Assembly: GCA_019634575.1 (NCBI GenBank)
Contig: JAHCAY010000001.1
Span: 2,046,001-2,110,000, forward strand
Direction of reading: 5' to 3'
Length of the DNA stretch: 64,000 nucleotides
Source: Candidatus Didemnitutus sp.
GTDB taxonomy: Bacteria; Verrucomicrobiota; Verrucomicrobiia; Opitutales; Opitutaceae
This document shows, one piece after another, positions 51,426 through 58,886 of the stretch (its first letter is position 1; the number at the start of each line of letters is the position of its first letter). The translations under genes and the position numbers were made by a program. Below the pieces are notes generated by a model. It saw only the letters and a list, made by a program, of their open reading frames with translations. It had not been told where the DNA came from and did no database searches.

Positions 51426-52820
51426 ATGCGCCTACTCCCGCTGTTCGCCGCCGCCGCGCTCGCCACCGCGCTTTGCGCCCAGGAAAAACCCGCCGCGACC
51501 ACCGCGGCCCCGGTCGACCCCGACGCCCAGATGCTCCGCCGCATCTACGACGCCGCGCTCGTCGACAGCCCCGCCTACGAAAACCTCCGCGAACTCACCA
51601 CGCGCTTCCCCGGCCGCCTCGCCGGTTCGCCCGCCTACCACGGCGCCGAGCAATGGGGTGAAGAAGTCCTCAAAAAAATCGGCTGCGACCGCACCGAACT
51701 CCAACCGACCATGGTGCCGCACTGGGAACGCGGTGCCGCCGAGTCCGTCCGCGTCGTTCGCGCCAACGGCCAATCCGCCGCCCTCTCCGCCGTCGCCCTC
51801 GGCGGCTCCGTGCCGACTCCCGCCGGCGGCCTCACCGCACCGGTCGTCGAACTCCACTCGCTCGACGAACTCGCGACCGCCGACGTGAAGGGCAAAATCG
51901 TTTTCTTCAACGGCGCGATGAACCCGCGCTACGTCAACCCCGGTCAAGCCTACGGCGAATCCGGTCGCCAGCGCAACCAAGGCCCCGCCGAAGCCGCCAA
52001 GCACGGTGCCGTCGGCGTCCTCGTCCGCTCGCTCACCCATCGCCTCGACGACGTCCCGCACACCGGCAACACCACCTACCTGCCCGACGTCCCTCGCATT
52101 CCCGCCGCCGCCCTCAGCACCGTCGCCGCCAACGAACTCAGCACCGCACTCAAAGCCGACTCCACGCTCCAAGTCGCCATGCAGATCAACTCCTCGTGGC
52201 ACGACGACTGGCCCGCCGCCAACGTCATCGGCGAAATCCGCGGCTCCGAGTCGCCCGAGAAGATCATCCTCGTCGGCGGCCACCTCGACAGCTGGGACAT
52301 CGCCCCCGGCGCGCACGACGACGGCGCCGGCATCGTCCAATCCATCGACGTCCTCCGCATCCTCAAGACCATCGGCTACACGCCCAAGCACACCATCCGC
52401 GCCGTCCTCTTCGCCGGCGAAGAAAACAGCCTCCGCGGCGCCATCAAATACGCCGAGATCGCGGGCGAGAAAAAGGAAGTTCACCTCCTCGCCCTCGAGA
52501 CCGACGGCGGCGGCTTCTCCGCCCGCGGCTTCAACATCGGCAACGCCGCCGGCGACGCCCACCTCAAAGCCGCGCGCTTCAAGCCCCTCTTCGAACCCTA
52601 CGGCGTCTTCATCTTCCAGGCCGGCCGCGGCGGCGCCGACGTCGGCCCGCTCATGGCCAAGGGCAACACCGTCGCCGGCCTCATCCCCGAGGCGCAGCGC
52701 TACTTCGACATCCACCACACCCGCGAGGACACCATCGACAAGGTGAACAAGCGCGAACTCGAACTCGGCACCGCCGCCATGGCCGCCCTCATCTACCTCG
52801 TCGACCAGCACGGTTTGTGA
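51426..52820 (+). CDS. M28 family metallopeptidase, secreted
   Basis: A 464-residue zinc aminopeptidase/carboxypeptidase-type enzyme with signal peptide MRLLPLFAAAALATALCAQ. A PA-like inserted domain (about 110-230) precedes the zinc site. Metal ligands and catalytic residues are VGGHLDSWD (His, about 286), GAHDDGAG (Asp), FAGEENSLRG (catalytic Glu and ligand Glu, about 334), LETDGGG (Asp) and DIHHTREDT (last His, about 432). The set is complete. With the nearby S46 enzyme it suggests external or periplasmic peptide digestion. It stands alone; repeats follow the stop. Confidence 0.9.
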   Translation: MRLLPLFAAAALATALCAQEKPAATTAAPVDPDAQMLRRIYDAALVDSPAYENLRELTTRFPGRLAGSPAYHGAEQWGEEVLKKIGCDRTELQPTMVPHWERGAAESVRVVRANGQSAALSAVALGGSVPTPAGGLTAPVVELHSLDELATADVKGKIVFFNGAMNPRYVNPGQAYGESGRQRNQGPAEAAKHGAVGVLVRSLTHRLDDVPHTGNTTYLPDVPRIPAAALSTVAANELSTALKADSTLQVAMQINSSWHDDWPAANVIGEIRGSESPEKIILVGGHLDSWDIAPGAHDDGAGIVQSIDVLRILKTIGYTPKHTIRAVLFAGEENSLRGAIKYAEIAGEKKEVHLLALETDGGGFSARGFNIGNAAGDAHLKAARFKPLFEPYGVFIFQAGRGGADVGPLMAKGNTVAGLIPEAQRYFDIHHTREDTIDKVNKRELELGTAAMAALIYLVDQHGL

Positions 52821-53029
52821 GTAGCGCAGGCTTCCCGCCTGGAGAAACCACTCTCCACGGAAAAACAACAAGCCGCCGCCCACCGCGACGATCCTCCGCC
52901 CCCATGCCTCACCCGCGCTGGGCGCAAACCGTTCGGAAATTCGTGTTCATTCGTGTCCATTCGTGGTTTCTCCCCATCTTCTTTTCGTGCGCTTCGTGTC
53001 TTTCGTGGTGACCAACTCCTAGTCCGGCA
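52821..53029. repeat. Intergenic repeats with TTCGTG units
   Basis: About 210 bases without a gene. TTCGTGTTCATTCGTGTCCA followed by TTCGTGGTTTC (52940-52970) and CTTCGTGTCTTTCGTGG (52992-53008) form tandem TTCGTG units of about 9-10 bases. Related units lie at 56300-56340. A short GCTTCCCGCC palindrome lies at 52828. Confidence 0.7.
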
Positions 53030-54262
53030 ATGAACGCCCTCCTGCGCGACCCACGCGCCCAGCGCCTCATCGCGGCCAACGTCACTTCCTCGATCGGCTC
53101 CGGCGTCACGATCATCGCTGTGCCGTGGCTGCTCGTGAACCGCCCCGGCGGCTCGCAAATCTACGGCTGGGCCACCGCGCTCACCACGCTCGCGATCTTC
53201 GCCTTCGCCCCCTACTACGGCGCGTGGGTCGACCGCCACTCGCGCAAGACGATGCTGCTGTTGAGCGAGATCTTCGGCGCCACCGCCACGCTCGCCATGG
53301 CGCTCACGGGCTTCATCCGCGGCGAGTTCGCCACGTGGCAACTCGTCACCGTCTACTTCTGCGGCATGTTCTACTACACGCTGCATTTCCCGGCGAAATT
53401 CGCGTTCATCCAACAGATCTTCGGCCGCGCCCACTACCAGTCGCTCACCAGCGTGATGGAAATCCAGGGCCAGACCGCCTCCATGCTCGCCGGCGGCCTC
53501 GCCTCGCTGCTCATCGATCACGTCAGCCTGACCACCATCCTCCTGCTCGACGCGTCGACCTACCTCGTGAGCTTCGTGCTCCAATCCACGATCCCCTACG
53601 AAGCCACGCACCAAACCGCCGAAACGAAAAACTCACCCGCCCCGAACGCCTGGCGCGCCGTCGGCGAGGCATGGTCGTGGCTGCGCGAACGCCCCGCGCT
53701 CTCGGCCTTCCTGCTCTGCTCCTTCGTGCCGTTCCTCGGCATCATGGTGAGCAACTACCTGTTTCCGATCTACGTCGCCTCGACGCTCCACGAGACACCC
53801 GGCGTCTACGGCCGCGGCGAAATGATCTTCGCCCTCGGCGCCATCGCCGCCGGCGTGTGCGTGCCCTTCCTCACCGCCCGCTTCAACCACGCGCGCACCA
53901 CCGTCGCCCTCGCCGCCGTTTTCCTCGTCGGCCTGGCTCTCCTCGCCGTCTGGCCGCGCACGCTGCCCTTTTACGCCGCGATGGTTTTCCTCGGCCTCGG
54001 CAACGCCGGCGTGCGCGTCGCCCGCAACGTCATCGTGCTCGAAGCCGTGCCCAATGCCCTCATGGGCCGCATCCACGTTTTCTTCCTCGTCGCCGAGCGC
54101 TCGCTCCGCACCGTGCTCATCCTGCTCATGACCGCCCTCGTCGACGTCCACGGCGCGCCGCTGTGCTTCGCACTGCTGCTGCTCGTCGCCGCCGCCGCCT
54201 TTGTCGGCATGCTCCGCTCCCGCCCCGCCGCCGAAGCCGCCCAAGCCGCGCCGGCGCACTAG
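53030..54262 (+). CDS. Major facilitator superfamily transporter
   Basis: A 410-residue membrane protein with about 12 hydrophobic helices, split into two halves by a hydrophilic loop (about residues 190-210: YEATHQTAETKNSPAPNAWR). The first helix has NVTSSIGSGVTIIAVPWLLV, and the loop between helices 2 and 3 has YYGAWVDRHSRKTMLLLSEI, a typical MFS segment with the DRxxR pattern. The second half has YGRGEMIFALGAIAAGVCVP. Family MFS_3-type exporters are the closest in style. The substrate cannot be inferred. Confidence 0.87.
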   Translation: MNALLRDPRAQRLIAANVTSSIGSGVTIIAVPWLLVNRPGGSQIYGWATALTTLAIFAFAPYYGAWVDRHSRKTMLLLSEIFGATATLAMALTGFIRGEFATWQLVTVYFCGMFYYTLHFPAKFAFIQQIFGRAHYQSLTSVMEIQGQTASMLAGGLASLLIDHVSLTTILLLDASTYLVSFVLQSTIPYEATHQTAETKNSPAPNAWRAVGEAWSWLRERPALSAFLLCSFVPFLGIMVSNYLFPIYVASTLHETPGVYGRGEMIFALGAIAAGVCVPFLTARFNHARTTVALAAVFLVGLALLAVWPRTLPFYAAMVFLGLGNAGVRVARNVIVLEAVPNALMGRIHVFFLVAERSLRTVLILLMTALVDVHGAPLCFALLLLVAAAAFVGMLRSRPAAEAAQAAPAH

Positions 54263-54341
54263 AGCCCGGCTTCCCACCGGCGCCGGTCTGCGGCGCTCAC
54301 GTGCAGGTTGCCACACACGACGCGGCTCCCATTGTCGCAAC

Positions 54342-55541
54342 ATGCCCCGGCGCGTCCTCCTCCACAGCCATCATCGCACCTTCAAGGTGCGCTACCCGTG
54401 GCGCACCGAGGGCATCGCACAGGCGCTGGCGGCAGCGGGAAGCGAAGTGACGATCCTTTGCACCGCCGACACCGCTCGCTGGCGCCGTCGCGAGTCCGCG
54501 CACGACGGCGTGCGCTTCGTCGAAGTGCCCGACCTGCTCCGCGGCCGCCAGCGCTCCGGCTGGGATCTGTGGAGCGCCTGGCACCGCCACACCTGGCTGC
54601 GCCGCCAGCACTTCGACCTCATCCACTGCCTCGACACGCGGCCCGCCGTCATCCATCCGACGCTCGCGCACCTCCGCCGCGCGCCGAGCCCGCTCGTGAT
54701 CGATTGGGCCGATTGGTGGGGCCGCGGCGGACTCATCGAGGAAAACCGTCCCGCGTGGTATCGCTTCGCGTTCGAGCGTCTCGAAACCCACTACGAGGAG
54801 CGCTACCGTCGCCACGCCGACGCCACCACCGTCATCGCGCGCGGACTCGCCGAACGCGCCGTCGGCCTCGGCGTGCCGCGCGACTCCATTTTTTGGCTGC
54901 CCAACGGTTGCGCGCCGCAACGCATCCCCGTCGTTCCGCCAGCGACGCACCGCGCCGAGTTCGGTCTTCCGGCCGACGCGTTCGTCGTCGGGTTCAATGC
55001 CGCGGATGTGACGATCGGCTTCTCGCTCGTGCTCGCGGCCTTCGCCCAAGCCGCCGCAGCTCTGCCGCAGGCGCATCTGCTCCTCACGGGCAATCTTCCC
55101 ACCGACGCCCGCGCGCTGCTGGCACGAACGCCGCACGCAGACCGCGTCCACGCGCTCGGTTTCGTCGCAACCGACGCCTACACCTGCGCATTGACCTGCG
55201 CCGACGTTTTCCTGCTCCCGTTCACCGATCGCCCTGCGAACCGCGGTCGCTGGCCCGGTCGCATCAACGACTATCTCTCCACCGGCCGCCCGATCGTGAC
55301 GCAGCCGTTCGGTGAAATGGAAACGCTCCTGCGCGAGGAGCCTATCGGCCTGCTCGCCGACGATACGCCCTCCGCCGTCGCCGCAGCGCTCACAACGCTC
55401 GCCTGCGATCCCCTGCGCCGCGCCGCGCTCGGCCGGCACGCGCGCCATCTCGCCGAAACCCGGCTGAGCTGGCCCGAGCTCTCTGCCACGCTCGAAGCCG
55501 CATACGCGTGCGCCGAGCGTCGCCGCGTCGCCTCAAAATAG
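54342..55541 (+). CDS. GT4-family glycosyltransferase
   Basis: A 399-residue GT-B glycosyltransferase. The N-terminal part (RYPWRTEGIAQALAAAGSEV, FDLIHCLDTRPAVIH) is the acceptor domain. The C-terminal part has DSIFWLPNGCAPQRIPVV, VGFNAADVTIGFSLVLAAFA and CADVFLLPFTDRPANRGRWP. It continues with GRINDYLSTGRPIVTQPFGE, the nucleotide-sugar site. Family GT4 is inferred from this layout; donor and acceptor are unknown. I start at ATG 54342, because upstream frame is repeat-derived. It overlaps the convergent exonuclease gene by 9 bases. Confidence 0.87.
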   Translation: MPRRVLLHSHHRTFKVRYPWRTEGIAQALAAAGSEVTILCTADTARWRRRESAHDGVRFVEVPDLLRGRQRSGWDLWSAWHRHTWLRRQHFDLIHCLDTRPAVIHPTLAHLRRAPSPLVIDWADWWGRGGLIEENRPAWYRFAFERLETHYEERYRRHADATTVIARGLAERAVGLGVPRDSIFWLPNGCAPQRIPVVPPATHRAEFGLPADAFVVGFNAADVTIGFSLVLAAFAQAAAALPQAHLLLTGNLPTDARALLARTPHADRVHALGFVATDAYTCALTCADVFLLPFTDRPANRGRWPGRINDYLSTGRPIVTQPFGEMETLLREEPIGLLADDTPSAVAAALTTLACDPLRRAALGRHARHLAETRLSWPELSATLEAAYACAERRRVASK

Positions 55542-56201
55542 GTCGCCCTGTTGCATCGCGCCGCGACGCTCGGAATCGAGCGTGCTGGTCTGCAGCAACC
55601 ACGGAATCGTCGCGCGCGCGAACTCCGGCCGACGCAACAAATCCCGCAGCAGCACCGCCCCCGCCAGCGCATCGTAAAGCGCGGCGTGATACCGGCGGCG
55701 GTGCGGCGGACAATGCGCCGCCGCCAGCAGGTCGAGCTCGGCCTGCAACCCCGCGGCCGCGACGAGCCGCTCGAGCTTCGCCTCGCCGAACTGCGGGAAC
55801 GCCTGCGGATACAGCCGTCCCGTGTCGATCCACGGCCCCCATTCGTGCGCGTCGCGCCCCGGGCGCGCGAAATCCGGCGCGGTGCGCGGATACGGCCAGA
55901 CCGATTTCAGGAGCGAGTTCTCCGCCGTGGCAAAGTGCGCCGCCAGGGGCCCGCTCTCGCGCAACGCCGCGAAAAACTCCCACTCATGCACGAACGGCAG
56001 CTCGCCCTGCACGCTTTCGGCGCGCAGCCCGTGCACCGCGGTGTCCTCCGGCGCGACGCGCCCCGTCGCCGCGCAACTCCGCATGCGGGTCTCGGCAATC
56101 GTGCCGCCGCGCAGCGTGACCACGCCGAATTCGAGGATGCCCGACGTGCGGTTGCCCTCGAAGTCGATGAAGTGAATCGGCGTGTCCGACCATGTGCCCA
56201 C
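55533..56201 (-). CDS. DEDD 3'-5' exonuclease (DnaQ-like)
   Basis: A 222-residue exonuclease. The ExoI motif is HFIDFEGN (Asp, Glu), ExoII lies in AAHFATAENSLL with Asn/Glu in place of the usual Asp, and ExoIII is YHAALYDALAGAVLL (His, Asp). The spacing fits a DnaQ-like fold. Whether it edits DNA or degrades RNA cannot be told. The GTG at 56201 is the best start, though no ATG is available near it and the upstream frame is made of the CCACGGAACACACGG repeat. The gene converges with the glycosyltransferase and overlaps it by 9 bases. Confidence 0.75.
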   Translation of the reverse strand: MGTWSDTPIHFIDFEGNRTSGILEFGVVTLRGGTIAETRMRSCAATGRVAPEDTAVHGLRAESVQGELPFVHEWEFFAALRESGPLAAHFATAENSLLKSVWPYPRTAPDFARPGRDAHEWGPWIDTGRLYPQAFPQFGEAKLERLVAAAGLQAELDLLAAAHCPPHRRRYHAALYDALAGAVLLRDLLRRPEFARATIPWLLQTSTLDSERRGAMQQGDLF

Positions 56202-56407
56202 GGAACACACGGAATACACGGAAGGAGCCAAACCCCAGACTTTTTTCGTGAAGGCTCGCCTCAGTCCCTTCGCTTCTCCTCTCGAACCGGAGCGCCCATG
56301 AAACACACGAAATTTTCGCGTCTATTCGTGTGTTTCGCGGGCAATCGCTCCGTGCTCGTGACGTAGATTGGCGCCGATTTTTCCGTGTGTTCCGTGTATT
56401 CCGTGGG
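56197..56407. repeat. Inverted 27-base repeats with TTCCGTG units
   Basis: Left copy 56197-56223 (CCCACGGAACACACGGAATA...) and right copy 56381-56407 (TTCCGTGTGTTCCGTGTATT...) match at 25 of 27 positions in inverted orientation. Between them at 56300-56340 lies a related GAAACACACG / ATTCGTGTGTTTCG palindrome. The left copy includes the exonuclease start codon and the right copy ends 14 bases before the phosphatase start, so both divergent genes have leaders formed by this element. Confidence 0.75.
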
Positions 56408-56420
56408 CCAATCTTCCCCG

Positions 56421-57188
56421 ATGCACCTCGCCGCCGAACGCGCTTTCCTCCTCGAACTCGCCCGCGCCAGCGGCGACTTCATCCGCCCGCTCTTCGGCCG
56501 GCATGACATCGCGGTCGAGTTGAAGGGCGACCTCACGCCGGTCACCGCCGCCGACCGCGGCGCAGAGGAATTGCTCCGCCGGATGATCAAGGCGCGCTTC
56601 CCGGCGCACGGGATTCTCGGTGAAGAGTTCGGCCCGGAAAACGTCGATGCCGAGTTCGTCTGGGTGCTCGATCCGGTCGACGGCACGAAGTCCTTTGTCA
56701 CCGGCGTCCCGCTGTTCGGCACGCTCATCGCCTTGCTGCACCACGGCCAACCCGTGCTCGGCTGCATTCACCAGCCGATCCTGCGTCAACTCGTCGTCGG
56801 CGACGGCACGAGCACCACGCTAAACGGCTCGCCCGTGCGCTGCCGTGCGACGCGCACGCTCGCGGACTCGACCCTGCTCACCTGCGATTGGGTGAACCCG
56901 TCCGTCCACCAAAACGGCCCGGCCTTCGACCGCCTCTCGCGCGCCGTGAAACTCGCGCGCACCTGGGGCGACGCCTACGGCTATCTGTTGCTCGCGACCG
57001 GCTGGGCCGACGTGGTCGTCGATCCGATCATGAATCCCTGGGACATCGCCGCGCTCGTGCCCGTCATCCGCGGCGCCGGTGGCGTCATCACCGATTGGCA
57101 AGGCGGCGCGGCTTACCCCGCGACCTCGACGATCGCCGCCGCGACGCCGGAGCTGCATGCCGCGACGCTCGCGGCATTGAAGGGATGA
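56421..57188 (+). CDS. hisN: Inositol-monophosphatase-family phosphatase, probably histidinol-phosphatase
   Basis: A 255-residue Mg-dependent phosphatase. Metal-binding motifs are ILGEEFG (Glu), WVLDPVDGTKSFV (Asp, Asp) and NPWDIAALVPVIRGAGG (Asp). The combination GEEFG and LDPVDGTKSFVTGVPLFGTL is characteristic of the HisN branch, which removes phosphate from histidinol phosphate; inositol monophosphatase or CysQ would be the alternatives. No other his gene is nearby. Start at ATG 56421; an earlier ATG (56385) reads through repeat sequence. Confidence 0.86.
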   Translation: MHLAAERAFLLELARASGDFIRPLFGRHDIAVELKGDLTPVTAADRGAEELLRRMIKARFPAHGILGEEFGPENVDAEFVWVLDPVDGTKSFVTGVPLFGTLIALLHHGQPVLGCIHQPILRQLVVGDGTSTTLNGSPVRCRATRTLADSTLLTCDWVNPSVHQNGPAFDRLSRAVKLARTWGDAYGYLLLATGWADVVVDPIMNPWDIAALVPVIRGAGGVITDWQGGAAYPATSTIAAATPELHAATLAALKG

Positions 57189-57195
57189 AAGCAAA

Positions 57196-57217
57196 AGCGG
57201 CGCCGCTGGGCGCCGCT
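57196..57217 (-). terminator. Rho-independent terminator of the PEP-CTERM gene
   Basis: AGCGGCG, an 8-base loop and CGCCGCT are followed on the minus strand by TTTGCTTTC. It lies between the convergent phosphatase and PEP-CTERM genes. Confidence 0.75.
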
Positions 57218-57245
57218 CGAATCTCAACCGCTGCTTTGCCGCGCG

Positions 57246-58016
57246 TCAGGCTCGGGCCTGCCGGCGTCGCCACGCGACCAGGCCGAGCGCCGCGACACCC
57301 GCGAGTGCCGCATAAGTCGACGGCTCAGGCACGGCGCTGACCGAAGCGTAGTTCAACATCGAGGTGTTGAACGTGCCCGAGGTGAACGTGGAGATGCGCG
57401 CCTCGTCCACGCCGCCCGCGTAGTTGATGCCCAGCACGAACGTGCCTGTCGGATCGTTGATCGAGCGCCCCGCCGTGAACGTCGGCGCGCTGATGTCGTT
57501 CACGTAGACGCGCGCCGTGCCGGCGTCCCACACGAGCGCCGCGTAGTTCCACTGTCCGGCCGACACGGTGGCGTTCGCGGTTTCGTCGACGTGACCGCCC
57601 TGCAGCAGTTGCACGCCGGAGTTGTGCAGATAGAGGCCGATGCCGTTGTTGCTCGTGTCGCCGTTGTAGAGCAAATACTGGTCGCCCGTGACGCTCGTCG
57701 GCTTGAACCACATTTCCATGATGAACGAGGAACCGTTCGTCAGCGCCGTGTAGGCCGCCGTGCTGAATTGCGCCGCAGCGTTCATGTCGACGGACAGCGT
57801 CGAACCGCCACCGGGCGTGGAGTTCGCGTAGGTCGCTGCGCCGGAGACGAGCGAGAGATCGCTGCCGACGGTCGCGGTCGTCGTCGCGCCGACGGCGCCG
57901 CCATTCGTCGCACCGGCATCGCCTTCGCCGAAGCGCCACTGCGCGAGAATGGTTTGGGCGGAGAGTGTCGCGGCGAGACACGAGCCAAGGAGAGCGAGAC
58001 GGAAGACGAGTTTCAT
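57246..58016 (-). CDS. PEP-CTERM LamG-like secreted protein
   Basis: A 256-residue surface protein. Signal peptide MKLVFRLALLGSCLAATLSA is followed by a LamG/concanavalin-like beta domain (residues about 25-220: GSSFIMEMWFKPTSVTGDQY, NNGIGLYLHNSGVQLLQGG, WNYAALVWDAGTARVYVNDI). A C-terminal PEP-CTERM signal closes it: VPEPSTYAALAGVAALGLVA, then WRRRQARA. The tripartite tail (PEP, helix, basic end) marks it for exosortase-dependent sorting, so an exosortase gene should exist elsewhere. Start at ATG 58016. The palindrome at 58102-58119 lies 86 bases upstream and could be an operator. Confidence 0.88.
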   Translation of the reverse strand: MKLVFRLALLGSCLAATLSAQTILAQWRFGEGDAGATNGGAVGATTTATVGSDLSLVSGAATYANSTPGGGSTLSVDMNAAAQFSTAAYTALTNGSSFIMEMWFKPTSVTGDQYLLYNGDTSNNGIGLYLHNSGVQLLQGGHVDETANATVSAGQWNYAALVWDAGTARVYVNDISAPTFTAGRSINDPTGTFVLGINYAGGVDEARISTFTSGTFNTSMLNYASVSAVPEPSTYAALAGVAALGLVAWRRRQARA

Positions 58017-58101
58017 GGTCAGCGAGGACAGATCAGGAGGTGGGTGGTGGGTTGATATTTCGGAGAAAATCGGCGGCAAGCGGCGCGCGCGGAAATGTGC
58101 C

Positions 58102-58119
58102 TCGCATGCTAGCATGCGA
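58102..58119. promoter_or_regulatory. Palindrome TCGCATGCTAGCATGCGA
   Basis: Perfect 18-base palindrome covering the stop codon of the LuxR-type gene and 86 bases upstream of the PEP-CTERM gene. Its core TGCTAGCA recurs in a second palindrome at 58790, suggesting one binding protein for both. Confidence 0.5.
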
Positions 58120-58768
58120 CCTCGCGCCAGACCTCGGGAGCGGCGGCTTCCAGCTCGGCCCGGCGCGAGATCGCCTCGTCGCGCGTCCGCACGCGCAGCT
58201 TGCGGTAGATTCCGCGGATGTGCGCCCGCACCGTATCCTCGGAAATCCCGAGCTGCCCGCCGATGCGGCGATAGGTCGCGCCGGTCGCGAGTTGCGCGAG
58301 CACGTCGCGCTCGCGGGGCGTGAGCACCGGCCGCGCTGCGCCCGCCCCGCGTTCGCGGGCGAGTGCTGTCACCACAAAGCGCGCCACGCCGCGCGACAGC
58401 GGCGCGCCGCCGAGATGCGCCTCGCGTGCCGCCGCGAGCCACTCCGCGGGAGTCGCGCTCGCACCTTCGAGAAAACCGATCGCCCCGCCACGCAGCGCAC
58501 GGATCGCCTCCACCGCGCCCGTCCCCACCGCGATCACCGACGTCGCCGGCAACGCCTCCGCCACTTCGGCCAGCAATGCCGCGCCGTCCTCGTCGCCCAG
58601 CGCCAGTTCCACGAAGGCGACGCGCGGCGGCCGCGCCCGGAGAAAAGCCTGCGCCTCCCACACCGTGCCGCCGCAATCCAGCACCAGCATGTCATCGCTC
58701 GCCGCAAACGCCGCCGCCGCCGCCATGCGGGCCGCCGGTTGATGGAGAACGAACGAGACGCTGATCAC
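58109..58768 (-). CDS. LuxR-family regulator with degenerate receiver
   Basis: A 219-residue regulator. I take GTG 58768 as start, because the sequence after it (ISVSFVLHQPAARMAAAAAF) is the first strand of a receiver domain; an ATG at 58846 gives 26 more residues. The acidic pocket is absent (SFVLHQ instead of paired Asp), and Glu54 in VAFVELALGDEDG replaces the phospho-accepting Asp. The C-terminal HTH is complete: LTPRERDVLAQLATGATYRR, IGGQLGISEDTVRAHIRGIY, RKLRVRTRDEA. It probably acts without phosphorylation. TGCTAGCA palindromes lie at both ends of the gene. It is divergent from a kinase gene. Confidence 0.85.
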   Translation of the reverse strand: MISVSFVLHQPAARMAAAAAFAASDDMLVLDCGGTVWEAQAFLRARPPRVAFVELALGDEDGAALLAEVAEALPATSVIAVGTGAVEAIRALRGGAIGFLEGASATPAEWLAAAREAHLGGAPLSRGVARFVVTALARERGAGAARPVLTPRERDVLAQLATGATYRRIGGQLGISEDTVRAHIRGIYRKLRVRTRDEAISRRAELEAAAPEVWREVAC

Positions 58769-58789
58769 GATGCCCGCCAGCGAGTCGCG

Positions 58790-58803
58790 CCGTGCTAGCA
58801 CGG
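58790..58803. promoter_or_regulatory. Palindrome CCGTGCTAGCACGG
   Basis: Perfect 14-base palindrome 22 bases upstream of the LuxR-type start at 58768 and 84 bases upstream of the divergent kinase start. It shares the core TGCTAGCA with 58102-58119. A possible auto-regulatory operator. Confidence 0.5.
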
Positions 58804-58886
58804 TCAAAACTGCGAGTGACCATGGTCGGACGACCAGGTGTTGCACTCGGCCCCCGTTTCATTTCGCTGCCCCGGTTGCCCCAGCA

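Noticed and set aside
52909..53115. Small open frame over the TTCGTG repeats
   Set aside because: Its HEWTRMNTN-type sequence is just the translated repeat.
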